From assembly GCA_003508835.1 (NCBI GenBank), contig PUFA01000072.1:4438501-4502500 (forward strand): 64,000 bases of DNA. Direction: 5' to 3'. Source of the stretch: Eonycteris spelaea. Lineage: Eukaryota > Chordata > Mammalia > Chiroptera > Pteropodidae. The first letter of the stretch is position 1, and each line of letters opens with the position of its first letter. Both the position numbers and the translations under genes were made by a program. Shown piece by piece: positions 46,366 to 57,417 of the stretch. The notes under the pieces were generated by a model. It saw only the letters and a program-made list of their open reading frames with translations, had not been told where the DNA came from and made no database searches.

Positions 46366-47224
46366 ATGGTGTCATATTTAAAAGTTTCTCAAAAGGAGGT
46401 TTCCTCCAAAAATAGCTATTTCTTTTGACACCTATCTTGTAAGAGCTGGGTTAGAAATGAAAGAGAGAGGGAGAGATCAAGAATAACTTTTGCTTTTGAT
46501 TCGTTGAGATGGTACCTGGGGAGCCTTTTTCACAGTTAAATAGATGTTACTATGGTTAGACTATCAAGGGAAGGATAGGGTTGTATCTGCTGGAATGCCC
46601 GAATTACCTGTCCTCCGTATTGGCATCTGGCCCTTGTTATCTGGACAAGTTGAATTCGGTATTTATTTCTTACTAGAGTGTCTCATTTAAAATAGCATTC
46701 CCCATCTATTTGGCTGAGGCTCATATATGGGAATTGTGGGAATTGGGCTATGTCTCTAGTATTCGGATTCTCACACTCAGATTCCACACTTAGTATTGTT
46801 TCTAGTACATAATACAGTTCTTTGCATTGTCGATAACTAACTTAGTAACATGTGCTTAATGGCCACAAGACTGCAGGAGTAAGAAAGTAAGTGGTGAGTT
46901 TTGTATTTTATAGAATGTATAAATAAGCCCCAATGAGGAGAGAATTAAGAAAACCTGTTATCACGAAAGTGGCCCTAAAAGGCTTTCTCTATGTTGATTA
47001 CTCTCAAGCATGTTTTTTCGTGGCGTTATTCAACTTGGCAGAATTGATCTAGATTTGGGATTTTGAATGCATGAGGGGGAAAAAAAAAGACTCACTTATA
47101 CATTACATTGCACTTTGGTAATATGGCCAATTCTGTTCATGAATTTCTCAGATGACATTTTTTTAATGTGGCGGTACAGATTTTCTCTAAATAATTGTAA
47201 TTAATAGCTACTTAAATTATTTCG

Positions 47225-47395
47225 GTGCTCTTTCAAGTTATCTCATTTGATTCTCATATCAGTCCAAGGTAGGTATCGATGTTACCTCCTCGTTTTATAA
47301 TTGAGGGTATTGAGCGTCAGGGAGCGACTCTGAGGTCACTGGGCGAGTGGATGAACGAGGTGTAAGCCGGGTTTGATTTTTAAATCTCCCGGCCA
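47225..47395 (-). mobile_element. MIR SINE, antisense
   Basis: Shows gttatctcatttgattctca, aaggtaggtatcgatgttac and attgagggtattgagcgtc, the reverse complement of MIR. Confidence 0.65.
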
Positions 47396-48551
47396 CCCCG
47401 TGCATCTCTAAACCCCTTCCACCGTGGAATTGTGGAAAGAGCTCTGACCTGGCGGGTCTGGAGACCCCTGGATTCCGATTCAGCCGGGGTCGGTGTTGTC
47501 TCTCTGAGAGGCCGAGCACTCCCGGAAGCCTTCGGATGTCATTTTCCGGCAAGGAGGTTACAGTGTTTGATTTCTTAAGTTCCTTTACGGCTTCGGGTCT
47601 CCATCCAGGGCCTGCCCAGGGCTTGTGTCAGGATGGCGAGTCCCGCAGTGCTCACACACAGTGTACAGGCGATGGAGAAGGTGGAGCGGTGGGCATCCCT
47701 TCTCTCCAGCTCTGCTTTGGCTCAGAGAGGCACAGACCTCTTTCGAAGAGGAGAATCCTGCGCCCTCACGTGACAATTTTCTTTGATCTGCTTCCTGAGC
47801 TGGCATTTCTCAGTCTGTTCTTTTTTACTCATCAACAGAAGTATCTGAGCCAAGCTCTCTTGTGGTTTCAGCCCAGGGATGAACACTTCAGTTACGTTCC
47901 CAACTGGCTCCCAACAAGTGATAACCTCCTGTGGGAGCCCATCTGCTATCTTAATCCTTTCTGGAACAGGGCAAATGCAAATAAACATCACTCTCCTCCT
48001 CTCTTCAGTTTTTCATCTTTTGGGCAGGTGGTTGAGAATGGGCAGGGCCGACAGTGGGAAAGTATTTTTCATTTACCTCTATGGTTAACTCTATCAGTCG
48101 CTCACAGATCAGTTTAGAAAATTGCGGGGATACAGGGGTCAGGTGACTACGTTGGGCTAACATTAGAAAGCAAAAAAAAAAAAAAAAAATCTGGAAGCAA
48201 CAGCATCTACCATCATTGTCATTGTGTACGGGAAAGAAGGAGACTAGAATGACGTGCTCTCATCAGGGAGGGAGGGCAGGTCTTCCTGGGTGAGAAGAGC
48301 CGGCATTCTTACGCTGACATTTTCCCCCTGGACAGGAGGAAAGCTCATCCCTGACCGCAGCCTGTGTGCATTTGGGAAGCTCCACTCAGCCTGCGGACTG
48401 GGTGCTTGTCACTCGCTCGCAGACTTCCTGGGCACGACGTTCTGAATGGGGACGTGAGAGCGGCGTCAGCCCCTTTTCTCCCTCTGCCATCCCTGCCCGT
48501 GTGCGCATGCAACGACAGACTTTAACTGTATCCTTACGTCTTTCTCCACAG
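47396..48551. other. MAP2K6: End of intron 1 before exon 2
   Basis: Moderately GC-rich. Includes a 193-codon open frame at 47536-48117 with no recognisable domain, and a poly-A run. Ends in the polypyrimidine tract and acceptor of exon 2. Confidence 0.5.
48172..48189. repeat. Poly-A tract
   Basis: A run of 18 A about 360 bp upstream of exon 2. Confidence 0.9.
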
Positions 48552-48618
48552 GCAAGAAGCGAAACCCTGGCCTTAAAATTCCGAAGGAAGCGTTCGAACA
48601 GCCTCAGACCAGTTCCAC
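48552..48618 (+). CDS. MAP2K6: MAP2K6 coding exon 2 (residues 6-28, p38 docking motif)
   Basis: This is the first visible coding exon of the p38-activating kinase MKK6. It is 67 bp long, preceded by a pyrimidine tract ending in cacag and followed by a gtgagt donor. It opens with two bases that finish a glycine codon and ends with two bases of a threonine codon. The encoded peptide starts KKRNPGLKIPKEAF. The basic cluster followed by L-x-I is the known D-type docking site through which MKK6 binds p38. Numbering assumes five residues (MSQSK) come from an upstream exon not seen here. The match to the MKK6 N-terminus is essentially exact, and the related MKK3 differs in this segment. Confidence 0.96.
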
Positions 48619-49653
48619 GTGAGTTGGCAAGATCGTCATCATCTTAACCCAAACATTAGCACTTTACAGATTTCTGGGGAATAGGGGGTTCATTTTTGGA
48701 CAGGCCAGCCGTACCTAGACTATGGAAATCGTTTTTAGAAGAGCCCTTTAAAGGGGCAGCCACGTGCTCACTGTTCTGAGACCTGAACTAAACGCACTTG
48801 GTCACCTATGCTGAATAGGTGGCTTTGAACTCAGTGTCTCACATCACTGGTTGGCTGAAAATTCAGTGTCGCAACCGCATTTGGCAGATGGGGTCCTGTG
48901 TAAGTCCAGAAAGGCCCCTGGATGTGGACTTTTTGCCTTTTCCATATGGATTTGAGCAAACAAGTAAATCCTTATGAGGGCTACTACTCTGTGACTAGGG
49001 TTGAGATGGAAAATGGTATTCGGTGAGGACTCCACATCCTGACACCTAAACCCGTCCCATACAAACAGAAGGCGAAATGAGCTAAAGGAACATTTTTCTA
49101 TTGGCTGAGGCTTTGGCCCAGATCCCCAAGCGATTAAAGCCCTGGCGAAGCAGGACAGCCTCTCCCCGAGCCTCCCGCTTGCTCTCTGGCTGTCGGTGGG
49201 ATGGGGGCGGGACTCCTCTCCAGTTGGGGGCGTTGCCACCTAGCACAGCAGGTGTGGGGGAGGAATGGGAATTCCAAGGAAAAGCACACAGCAGAGGTCT
49301 CAGAGAGGCCAGACAAGGACAGCGGAGGCCGTCACGGAAGCCTGGGCTTCAAGGCTTTTGCTCCTCTGCAGAAGCGCCTCCCTTTGTAAAGGGTTTTTGA
49401 TCTTCGCTGTCATCCATCCTATCAGAAAGGGCACCCCTTGGGTTTGGAATGTGTTAGTAAAACTGATCGCGGCACATTCCATACCTCCATATATGCAAAC
49501 TTTCCCCTGAAGAACCTCCAAGGCCAGAACAGAGTGGAGGGTTCTAGACTGTCACCCAGGGGCCAAATGCAGCTTGGACTGTACCATTCGTGAGGATCTG
49601 CGGTCCCTCCGTGTCTGCTACTGGGACTGTGGTTTCGTTTTCGGTCCGTCTGT

Positions 49654-49666
49654 CCCCCCCCCCCCC
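49654..49666. repeat. Poly-C tract
   Basis: A run of 13 C, a common site of sequencing-length error. Confidence 0.85.
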
Positions 49667-49941
49667 GCTGTGAACTCTGTAATTAATAGCTTTTTCTGTG
49701 CAATTGGTTTTTTGAGAGCATGGAGAAATGTGTGGCTTCTCTCCACTATCCGTATAGGACACTTGAAAAACATTTTTTTTTTGATTTTTGAATAATTGTA
49801 GATTCATAGGAGGTTGCAAAGATATGTACAGGGAAGTCCTTTGTCCTTCCGCTCGCTTCCATTCTCCCATTCAGTGTTCACATCTTGCACAACCGTAGTA
49901 CAATATCTGAACACACACAAAAAGGGGGCATTGATTTAAAT

Positions 49942-50175
49942 CATGGATCCCCAACCCGCGGGCCGTAGGCCGGTTCCGGTCCGTGGCCTGTTAGGAACCC
50001 GGCTACACAGCAGGAGGTGAGCCGTGGTGGACCAGCGAAGCTTCATCCCTGTTCGCAGCCGCCCCCAGCGCTAGGCTAGTATCACCGCCTCAGCTCCACC
50101 TCCAGCCGCACCAGGCACTAACTAGATTCTCAGGGGAACACCAGTCCCTAGTGCCAAAAAGGTTGGGGGCCGCTG
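49942..50175. mobile_element. MER1-type nonautonomous hAT (Charlie) element
   Basis: This 234-bp element has inverted ends: it begins catggatccccaaccc and ends ggttgggggccgctg. The interior (ccggtccgtggcctgttag, cagcaggaggtgagc) matches my memory of MER1. The flanks atttaaat and gtttacat agree at 6 of 8 positions, as expected for a decayed 8-bp hAT duplication. It sits inside the antisense L1. Confidence 0.82.
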
Positions 50176-50220
50176 GTTTACATCATAGAGCTTACTGAAA
50201 TTTCACCAGCAATACAAACG

Positions 50221-50223
<3 letters not shown>

Positions 50224-50260
<37 letters not shown>
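50224..50260. repeat. (TG)n microsatellite
   Basis: Eighteen uninterrupted GT units inside the antisense L1. Confidence 0.93.
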
Positions 50261-53200
50261 CAGTTTCTTCACATGTGTAGCCTTATAACCATAATCAGGA
50301 TACTCTCCTGTATCAACACTACACGGCTCTTTTCTGTTATTCCGCACTGCGCCCGCTTCTAACTCCCTATCCCAGTAGTCCCTAATCCCTGGCAACCACT
50401 AAGCTGTTTTCCATCTCCATTTCGTTATTTCGCGATTATGATACAAATGAAATCATGCACCTTTTTTGAGGTTGGCTTTTCTCATGCAGCATCATGTCTC
50501 TGAGGTTCATTCAAGTTGTTGCATGCATCAGTAGTTCATTCCTCATTATTGCTCAATGCCGTTCTGTGGTCTGGACATACCAGTTTGTTCAACCCTTTAA
50601 CCTTTGAAGGAGAGGGAGAGGCATGAATACTTTTCGGCTTGAGGCCTTTATGAATAAAGCTGCTATGAACAGTCATGTGCAGGTTTCCTCAGACAAAATG
50701 TTTCATTTTCTCGAGATGTATGTCCAATAGTGCGATGACTAGGTCGTGTGTTAAGTTTATTTTTAGCTTTGAAAGAACTGCCAAAATAGATTTCGGAGTG
50801 AGTTTTACTGTCATTGGCCTTTTCATCCTTTTATTTTGATGCAGTCATCTATCAGTTTTTCCTCTTGTGGATCATGGTTTTGGTAGCAAGTTTTAGAACC
50901 TTTTGCTTGTCCTACGTCCTCAGGATTTTCTCTTACGTTCCTTCCTCAAAATGTTATGGTTTCACATTTTAGATGTATGTCCGTGACGCATGTTGAGATT
51001 AATTTTTGTACAAGCTGCCGGGCAGGTTTAGGCTGAGCTTTATTTCTTTGGCAATGGCCTTTCAGTTGTCCTAGCACCATTTGTCGAAAAGGCTGGCCCC
51101 CCTCCTTTAATTGCTCTTGCCCTTTGTCAAATATTAATCGAGCATATTGTTTGGATCTATTTCTGGGTTCTCTGTTCTGTCCCATTGATCTGCGTGTCTT
51201 CTCATTGCCAACATCATATTGTCTTGATTACTGCAGCTATATAGGAATATATAAGCCTTAACATTGGGAAAAGTGATTCTCCCCACTTGGTTCTTCTTTT
51301 TTAAAAATTATTTTGGCTGTTCCAGGGCTTTTCTTTCTTTCTTTCTTTTTTTTTTTTTTATCTAGGTTTGAGAATAAGCTTGTCTATGTTTTTAAATAAA
51401 CTTGCTGAGATTTTGATAGGAATTGAGTCTAACCTATAGATCAATTTAGGGAGAATCAACACCTTTTACTACACGGAGTCTTCCAAACCATGAAGATGGT
51501 TAATTTCTTCAAGTATTTAGATTTTCTTTGATTTTTTTTATCAGTATTTTATAGTTTTCATCATAAAGATTCTCTACATTAGATTTTATTAAGATTTATA
51601 CCAAGTATTTCATCTTTGAGGCACACTTATAAATGGTATTCCGTTTTTTATTTTGTTTATTCTCTATATGTAGAAATGAGATTGATTTTTCTCTGTTGAT
51701 TTTGTATCCTGTGACCTTACTAAAATCACTTATTAGTTCTAGGAGCTCTTTATAGATTCCTTAGAGTTTTCTATGTAAACAGCCATGCCTTCTGCAAATA
51801 GAGAGCATTTTATGTTTTCCTTTCCAAACTGTATTTTTTTTTTAAATTTTCTTTTCCTACCTTATTTCAGCGGCAGGAATGTCCTGTACTGTGTCAAATA
51901 AGATTGATGAGAGCAGGCAACCTTGCTTCATTCTGCATCTTGGAAAGCATTTAATCTGTCACTCTTAGGCATGATGTTAGTTTTTTATCGATGCCATTCA
52001 TGAGGTTGACGAAGTTCCTTCTGGTTGTAACGTATTGAGAGTTTTTATCATGAATATGTATTGATTTTTGTTGAATGCTTTTTTGTGCATCAGTGCTATG
52101 ACCATAGGTTTTTTTTCTTCTTTGTCCCACTGATACAGATTATAATGATCGATTTTTAAAATATTGAACCAGCCTTACATACCCCAAATAAATCCCACTT
52201 GGTTGTGGTATATTACTTTTTTATGTATTGTTGGATACGAGCTGCTGATGTTTGAGTGAAGATTTTTGTCTAAGTTCATGAGAGATTTTGGTCTATAGTT
52301 TTGTTTTTTGTGGTATATGGTATTTTCTGGTTTTAGTATTAAGGTAATACTGCCCTCATACTATAAGTTGGTAAGAGCTCCAGTTTTCTGGCAGACACTG
52401 TATGAAATGTTAATTCTTTTATTAAAATTTTTTTGAGATCTAATTGACACATAACATCTTAGTTTTAGATGTGCGACATAGTAATTAAATGTATGCAATT
52501 CTTTTTTTTTTTAATGTTTTCAAAATTTTTCAGTGAAGCCTAATGAATTTGGGCATTTCTTTTTCTGGAGCTTTTAAACTACAAATTCATTTTCTTTAAT
52601 AGTTTTAGGACTAGTCAACTGATCTATTTCATCATGGATAAGTTTTGGTAGTTTGCAGTTTTTAAGAAATTGGTCTGTTTCTTAAGTTGTTGAATTTATG
52701 AAAGTAAAGGTGTTCATAATACTTCCTGAATATCTTTTTAATAGCCACCAGATATGTTTTGACATAATTGTTTTTTTTCCTGACATCAGTAATTTGTGTC
52801 TTCTCTCTTACTTGTGTCGATCTTGCTAGAGGTTTGTCAATGTTTTTGCTTTTTTTTGTAAAGAACTAACTTTGTTTCCTTTATTTTCCTATTTAAATTT
52901 TACCGATTTCTACTCTTTATTTTTGCCTTTGGGAATATATTCTTATATCAGCCTTTTATATTACTTTGTTTTTTAAAAAAATTATTCACCTTTAATTTAT
53001 ATTAATTTTCTATATTTTATGAATTTTTGAAAACCACCATAAATCTTTCTTTGATATAAACAAATGAATAAAAACCCATGCAAGAATAAAAGTAACTTCT
53101 ATGTTGTCTTTGCCTCATGTGGTAGGAGAAACTTTGAACGTACTCTTCTGTTTTGCTGTGTAAAGCCAAGAGCATCACTTCATTTTTGTAGACTATCCCA

Positions 53201-53539
53201 CTCTGGCTCATGGAGAGCCTTGTTATTATTATTGTTGTTTTAATACCAGGGCTTAAATTTGTATTCCAAAAGAAGTAGCTTCCACATGTTGAGTTTTTAT
53301 TGGCAGTTCTTTGAGGTTGGCTTGGTGACACTTAGCATTTATACCCTGCCTCCTTCTGCTGTGCTACACAAAAATAAATGGCCTGGGACAGAACTCCATT
53401 CTCTTTCATTTCATGTGTGTGGTCCCTCTGTTTGAATTTTTTCTTTGAGTAACTGATGCCAGTGTGTCTTTGACTCAAGTATCTGAGCTGTCTCCTCGCT
53501 GATTGGCCATAACTAATCCTAAATCTAGTCTGTGCTAAT

Positions 53540-53665
53540 TAGTAGTATTTCATTTAACCCTCACAAGAAACTCAGAAGGCAGTTACTATTACTCTCACCT
53601 TAGAAGTGAGCAGGGCCTGTTCAAGGGTCAGGTGTCTTGCTCAAAGCAGTCAAAGAGCCTGAGTG
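53540..53665 (-). mobile_element. MIR SINE, antisense
   Basis: The sequence tttaaccctcacaagaaact, ggcagttactattactc and tcttgctcaaagcagtc is MIR reversed. A second, sense-oriented MIR follows directly. Confidence 0.6.
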
Positions 53666-53670
53666 TGAGT

Positions 53671-53905
53671 AAGAGTTCATGCTCTCGTGCTGGAATGCCT
53701 GGGTTTGTACTTGGGATCTGAACTTCGCTAGTTGAGACTACCTTAGGCAAATTACCTAACCCTACTAAGAGTTAGTTTCCCCTCCTGGAAAATAGGAATA
53801 AACAACGATGTGGTTGCTATGAGGATTAGATGCCCTAATCCGTACTAAGTGTCGCTGAGCCCGTTTGTCAGTGAAAGTAGCTCCAAGTGTTATTATTATT
53901 CCACT
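53671..53905 (+). mobile_element. MIR SINE ending in a palindrome
   Basis: A nearly full-length sense MIR: gagttcatgctctcgtgctg, gcctgggtttgtacttggg, aaaataggaataaacaacg and a ttattattatt tail at 53890-53900. The tail runs into the perfect hairpin at 53899-53927. Confidence 0.65.
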
Positions 53906-53927
53906 TAATAATAATTATTAAGTGGAA
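53899..53927. repeat. Perfect 29-bp palindrome
   Basis: ttccacttaataat (53899-53912) and its exact reverse complement attattaagtggaa (53914-53927) flank a single A. It lies at the tail of a sense MIR. Confidence 0.93.
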
Positions 53928-54059
53928 GAACTGGCATACGAATTCAGGGTTCTCTGACTCTCAAGTATGTGCTCATTGCTACACACGAGACAGGTGGAGA
54001 CTGTGGCCAAACAGTCCATGGCTGTGCAATGAGAGGCAGGACCTTTTATTTCTGCAGTT

Positions 54060-54265
54060 GGGAAGACTTGATGGTGTGGCTCTGGGTTCTAATTTCACCA
54101 TCTCTTTGAACGACCTTAAATTATTTTGTCTGTTTCAAAGTCAATTCTTCACGTTAAAATAGAAATAATAATACCTCTAAGAGTTGTGGAAATTAAAGAT
54201 GTTTTATGTAAAGGGTCTAACCCAGTCTATGGCTCAAGTAGATGCTTAATAAATATTTTTGCATA
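54060..54265 (+). mobile_element. MIR SINE
   Basis: Sense blocks: atttcaccatctctttgaac, aaataataatacctctaaga and tagatgcttaataaatattt. Confidence 0.6.
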
Positions 54266-54727
54266 GAAAAAGAATGATTGTAATAATGACCACTGCACTG
54301 ATTACTCATGCAGCATTATAAATAAATAATTATGATAAACCGAAGCTGGTTGTTCATCAAAAAAACATCAACACGAGGTGACCTCTGGAATACCCTTGGC
54401 CTTTCAGGGAGGGGATCTGGTCAGAAGCTTGGTTCTTTCCCCTGAGAACTAAAATATTGAATAAGTGACAGAGAACTTCCAACCATGGTATAAACCTCCC
54501 ACAGAGACTCAGCGCCCCAGGCAAACTAATGTGCCCAGCCTTGGACAGAACGCAGCGTCAACTAACCCCATCATTTGATGCTCTTGGCAGACCTGGTGAG
54601 CCCACAGGCCTGAGGCTTGGGTGGATTGATCATTTTCATTAGATGAGGGCTGGGAGTTGGGAGCAAATTCCTTGGATTCAGTCAGACTAGGGTTGGAGTC
54701 ATGGGAATAATGGTACTCATAAAGGGA

Positions 54728-54751
54728 TGTGTGTGTGTGTGTGAGGGGGCG

Positions 54752-54789
<38 letters not shown>

Positions 54790-54813
54790 CGAGAGAGAGC
54801 GAGCAGAGAGAGA
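54728..54813. repeat. (TG)n/(GA)n compound microsatellite
   Basis: Eight TG units, a ggggcgg spacer and then about 60 bp of GA repeat with a few cg interruptions. Confidence 0.92.
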
Positions 54814-55031
54814 TCATGATCATGAGATGCAGGTAACCCAGTTTTCAGCGTATATCCTTTCCTCATTAGGTCAAGACGGAGAGTCAGGTGATGTGAGTTT
54901 TATTTTCAGCTCTGTTGAGGCCTGTATGGCTTCAGCAGAACCTACAGGTTTTCTGGGTTTGATTTTTCTCAGCCTGGAAAATGGCATGAAGCCCTCCTAG
55001 AGGTAGAGGCACAATGCAAAGTTAGTGTGAA

Positions 55032-55203
55032 GCTGGAGTCAGCAAACTTTTTTTTTTTGCAAAAGGCCAGAGAGTAAATATTTTAAGCTACCTGGGCCAC
55101 AGTGGCCTCTGTCGGGTGTTCATTGTTGTTGGGTTTTTATAACCCTTTCAATTTACAGAAATCCCTCTTAGCCAGGCCGCAGGCTGTGCTTTGCAGAGCC
55201 CTG
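55032..55203 (+). mobile_element. MER5-type hAT element
   Basis: Contains gagtcagcaaacttt, a T run, aaaggccagagagtaaatat and tacctgggccacagtgg, and ends ttgcagagccctg. Internally deleted. Confidence 0.65.
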
Positions 55204-55592
55204 GTGTGAACTCCAGACTCTCAGATGTGGAAGGGGCTTAGCCAGCACCCTTACCTGATGGCAAGAAAACAGAGGTAGCAACTTTTGTTTCTTCCGTTGC
55301 TGTCAGAAGGATGGGTGCCCAACAATTGCAAAGGATATTTTCTTGTTCGTATTAGTCACGTGTTTCAAAATAATACTTGTCTTACTTTCAAAGTTCCACT
55401 GCAATTAGTGGCCAATGAAAGAAAATTGTAGCAAGGAAAAATAAAAGAAAATTGTGACGACGAAAGAAAAATAGCTTTGGAAATTTTAAGAATGAGAAAT
55501 CGGATTTCTACTAATTTAATTCCTCTGGAAAGTGTTTCTGAAGAGAAAAATACCCTGCTCAGAAACACAAGAGATATAAAAACATCACTACT

Positions 55593-55633
55593 CTGTGTGT
55601 GTGTGTGTGTGGTGTGTGTGTGTGTGTGTGTGT
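55593..55633. repeat. (GT)n microsatellite
   Basis: About twenty GT units with one GG interruption. Confidence 0.92.
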
Positions 55634-56169
55634 TTTCTCTCTTCTTTCCCGCCCAGTCCCGGATTTTAAGGGCTGCCATTCAGACCTTAGATTCATGTTT
55701 ATATCTGTGCCCGTATTTCTACTTTCCCCTTATTGTTTTATTTATTTGCTTAGCTTCAGCACAGGGTTCTGTTCTCCTCCCTTTCTCGTTCCCTTCCTTG
55801 CGTGTCCCTTCTGTTTCTCGAGAGGCGTTTCTGGCATGGAACGTCCCTCAGTTGCTCTCTTCGTTTGGTCATATTAACAGCACATTTTCTGGGCATTTGC
55901 TATTTGTCGTGATGCTTTTGGTGCATTCACGTCAAGAAAATGCTTTTCTAGGCTCCTAGTTAGTTGCACAGCCAAAGCCAAACATCTTTCTCTTAAGTGG
56001 CTTGATATCAACCCAGGCAATATCGGAGTAGTAAAAAGGAATACACAAGAGGTGACTTCATGCCCTGACTTGGGGTGACACAATCAGCAAATCTCTGGCT
56101 GGCGCGATGACCCCTGGATAGTATGTGCACTATGCAGAGAAGGAATATCACATCTGAATTAGCCAACCG

Positions 56170-56320
56170 GGTAAAATGGAAAGTATTCTGACCTGAAAAT
56201 CAGGGGATCCGTGTTAGTTGTGACCTTGGGCAAGTCATTTCAGCTCTCTGGACCTTTTTTCCATAATGGCAGGGACTGGATAGCTTTGGAATTCATATGG
56301 TCTATGAATTTTGTGAGTTA
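56170..56320 (+). mobile_element. MIR3-type SINE
   Basis: Contains aaaatcaggggatccgtgtt, tgaccttgggcaagtcattt, cagctctctggacc and gactggatagctttggaatt, in MIR3 order. Confidence 0.65.
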
Positions 56321-56439
56321 ACTATATGCCAATCATTGTTTCTTTTCTTAAACAGTTGTTGGAAAAGTGGTGGGATAATTAGGTGATTAGTGTTGAAGCT
56401 TACTAGATTAGTATAATTATTTATATAACTATACACATA

Positions 56440-56650
56440 TGGCTCTTATTTATTGGATATTTACTGTATGCGAGGCATTCTGCTAAGCATTTTACTTGGA
56501 ATATCTCATTTAATACTCACTCTTCCTCCATGATGTAGGTAAACTAATAACCTCATGTTAAGAAGTAATGGAAGCTCAAAGATATTAAGTAATTTAAATT
56601 CAAATGTATTTTATTCCAAATCCCGCACTATTAACACTGTCATGCTGCTT
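56440..56650 (-). mobile_element. MIR SINE, antisense
   Basis: The block gaggcattctgctaagcatt, tatctcatttaatactcac and a ggaagctcaaagatattaag segment is MIR reversed. It ends about 120 bp before exon 3. Confidence 0.65.
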
Positions 56651-56771
56651 TTTTTCATTCGCGAACTTCTACCTCATTCTAAAAACAAAATCTGTCTGGT
56701 TACATGTGATTTGGGAATGACATATTTGATTAAAATCTCATGTCTCTTTCCTTCCTCCTTTTCTTTCTTAG

Positions 56772-56820
56772 GCCACCTCGAGATTTAGACTCCAAAGCGT
56801 GCATTTCCATTGGAAATCAG
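56772..56820 (+). CDS. MAP2K6: MAP2K6 coding exon 3 (residues 28-44)
   Basis: A 49-bp exon that completes the split threonine codon and encodes PPRDLDSKACISIGNQ, the linker between the docking motif and the kinase domain. It has a ttcttag acceptor and a gtaaga donor. It begins in phase 2 and ends on a codon boundary. Skipping it would shift the reading frame, so it should be constitutive in the full-length isoform. The intron before it is 8.2 kb, the one after only 597 bp. Confidence 0.95.
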
Positions 56821-57417
56821 GTAAGAAAAGTCATGTCTACCAGTTAATATCTTGGCCATTTTGTATGTATGCTTTCTGACCGCCCATTGAAAAATGTATT
56901 TCCTGTAACATGCTGTCCTGGGATGGATCGAAAAGTTAAAATTTAAACAGAAGTGGTATGTGGAGCTCTTGATATTTTTTGAAAGTCACATCGAAATTAG
57001 GCCGTTGTGGTCCTAATGGAAGGTATTCGAGGAGAGTAATGATTCTTGTTGGGGTGGGGGTATTTCTCAAAGTCGAGGCATAGATCCGGTCCCCATCAGT
57101 GAGAACATGGATTCCCTGTGTGTTTAAGGAGGCGTGTCGGAAGGAACACAGTGTAAATAGCTTACGCCGAGCCATTTGCAAGCTGAGCCGGAGTTGGATC
57201 TCTGTATTGCCCGTGACAGACAGGGGACATGCTGTGGAGTCCCAGCGTCTCCCTACACTTTTTGCTTTCAGTGGCTTCTTGGAAGAGCATTGAGACCACT
57301 AGCTTCTGGACCAGAAATAATCCTTAGAACGCTGGGAGAACCCAGGGGGAGAGGACAACATGGTCTGTGTCGAGTTTCCTTTCTTCTTTCCTAGTGCGTT
57401 ATTCTTCTCTCCTGCAG
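56821..57417 (+). other. MAP2K6: MAP2K6 intron 3
   Basis: A 597-bp intron between a gtaaga donor and a tcctgcag acceptor. I see no repeat or RNA gene in it. Confidence 0.9.

Larger units (their letters stand above)
43861..47224. other. Repeat-poor stretch of intron 1
   Basis: Over 3 kb with no transposon that I can identify, which is unusual in this repeat-loaded intron. It contains the G-rich tract at 45209 and the motif clusters at 45741 and 46305. It is the best place to look for conserved noncoding elements. Confidence 0.5.
1..48551 (+). other. MAP2K6: 3' part of MAP2K6 intron 1 (inferred)
   Basis: No sequence encoding the expected N-terminus (MSQSK followed by a donor) was found on the + strand upstream of exon 2, and no other gene is supported. 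Open reading frames here are short, contain no recognisable domains outside transposons, and overlap repeats. Known mammalian MAP2K6 genes have a very long first intron, so the whole stretch is read as intron 1. It could in principle also include sequence upstream of an alternative first exon. Confidence 0.8.
49765..52960 (-). mobile_element. L1M-type LINE fragment (3' UTR and ORF2 3' half)
   Basis: Reading the - strand from high to low coordinates gives L1 ORF2 and then the 3' UTR. Recognisable blocks include the sequence around 51130-51260 (cccattgatctgc, attactgcagctat) and the 3'-proximal block around 50360-50560 (ccctggcaaccact). Many stops and indels show it is old and dead. It is interrupted by a MER1-type element at 49942-50175, a (TG)n at 50224-50260, and what looks like another L1 3' end near 52425-52500. 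Confidence 0.85.
48619..56771 (+). other. MAP2K6: MAP2K6 intron 2
   Basis: An 8153-bp intron with a gtgagt donor and ttcttag acceptor. About 3.2 kb is an antisense L1 fragment (49765-52960) carrying a nested MER1-type element. The rest holds several MIRs, a MER5-type fragment and three long dinucleotide repeats. The stretch 48650-49760 shows no repeat that I recognise except a 13-base C tract. Confidence 0.9.

Noticed and set aside
47536..48117. Open frame of 193 codons just upstream of exon 2
   Set aside because: It contains no recognisable domain, starts inside ordinary intronic sequence and is overlapped by several other open frames. The moderately GC-rich composition explains its length.
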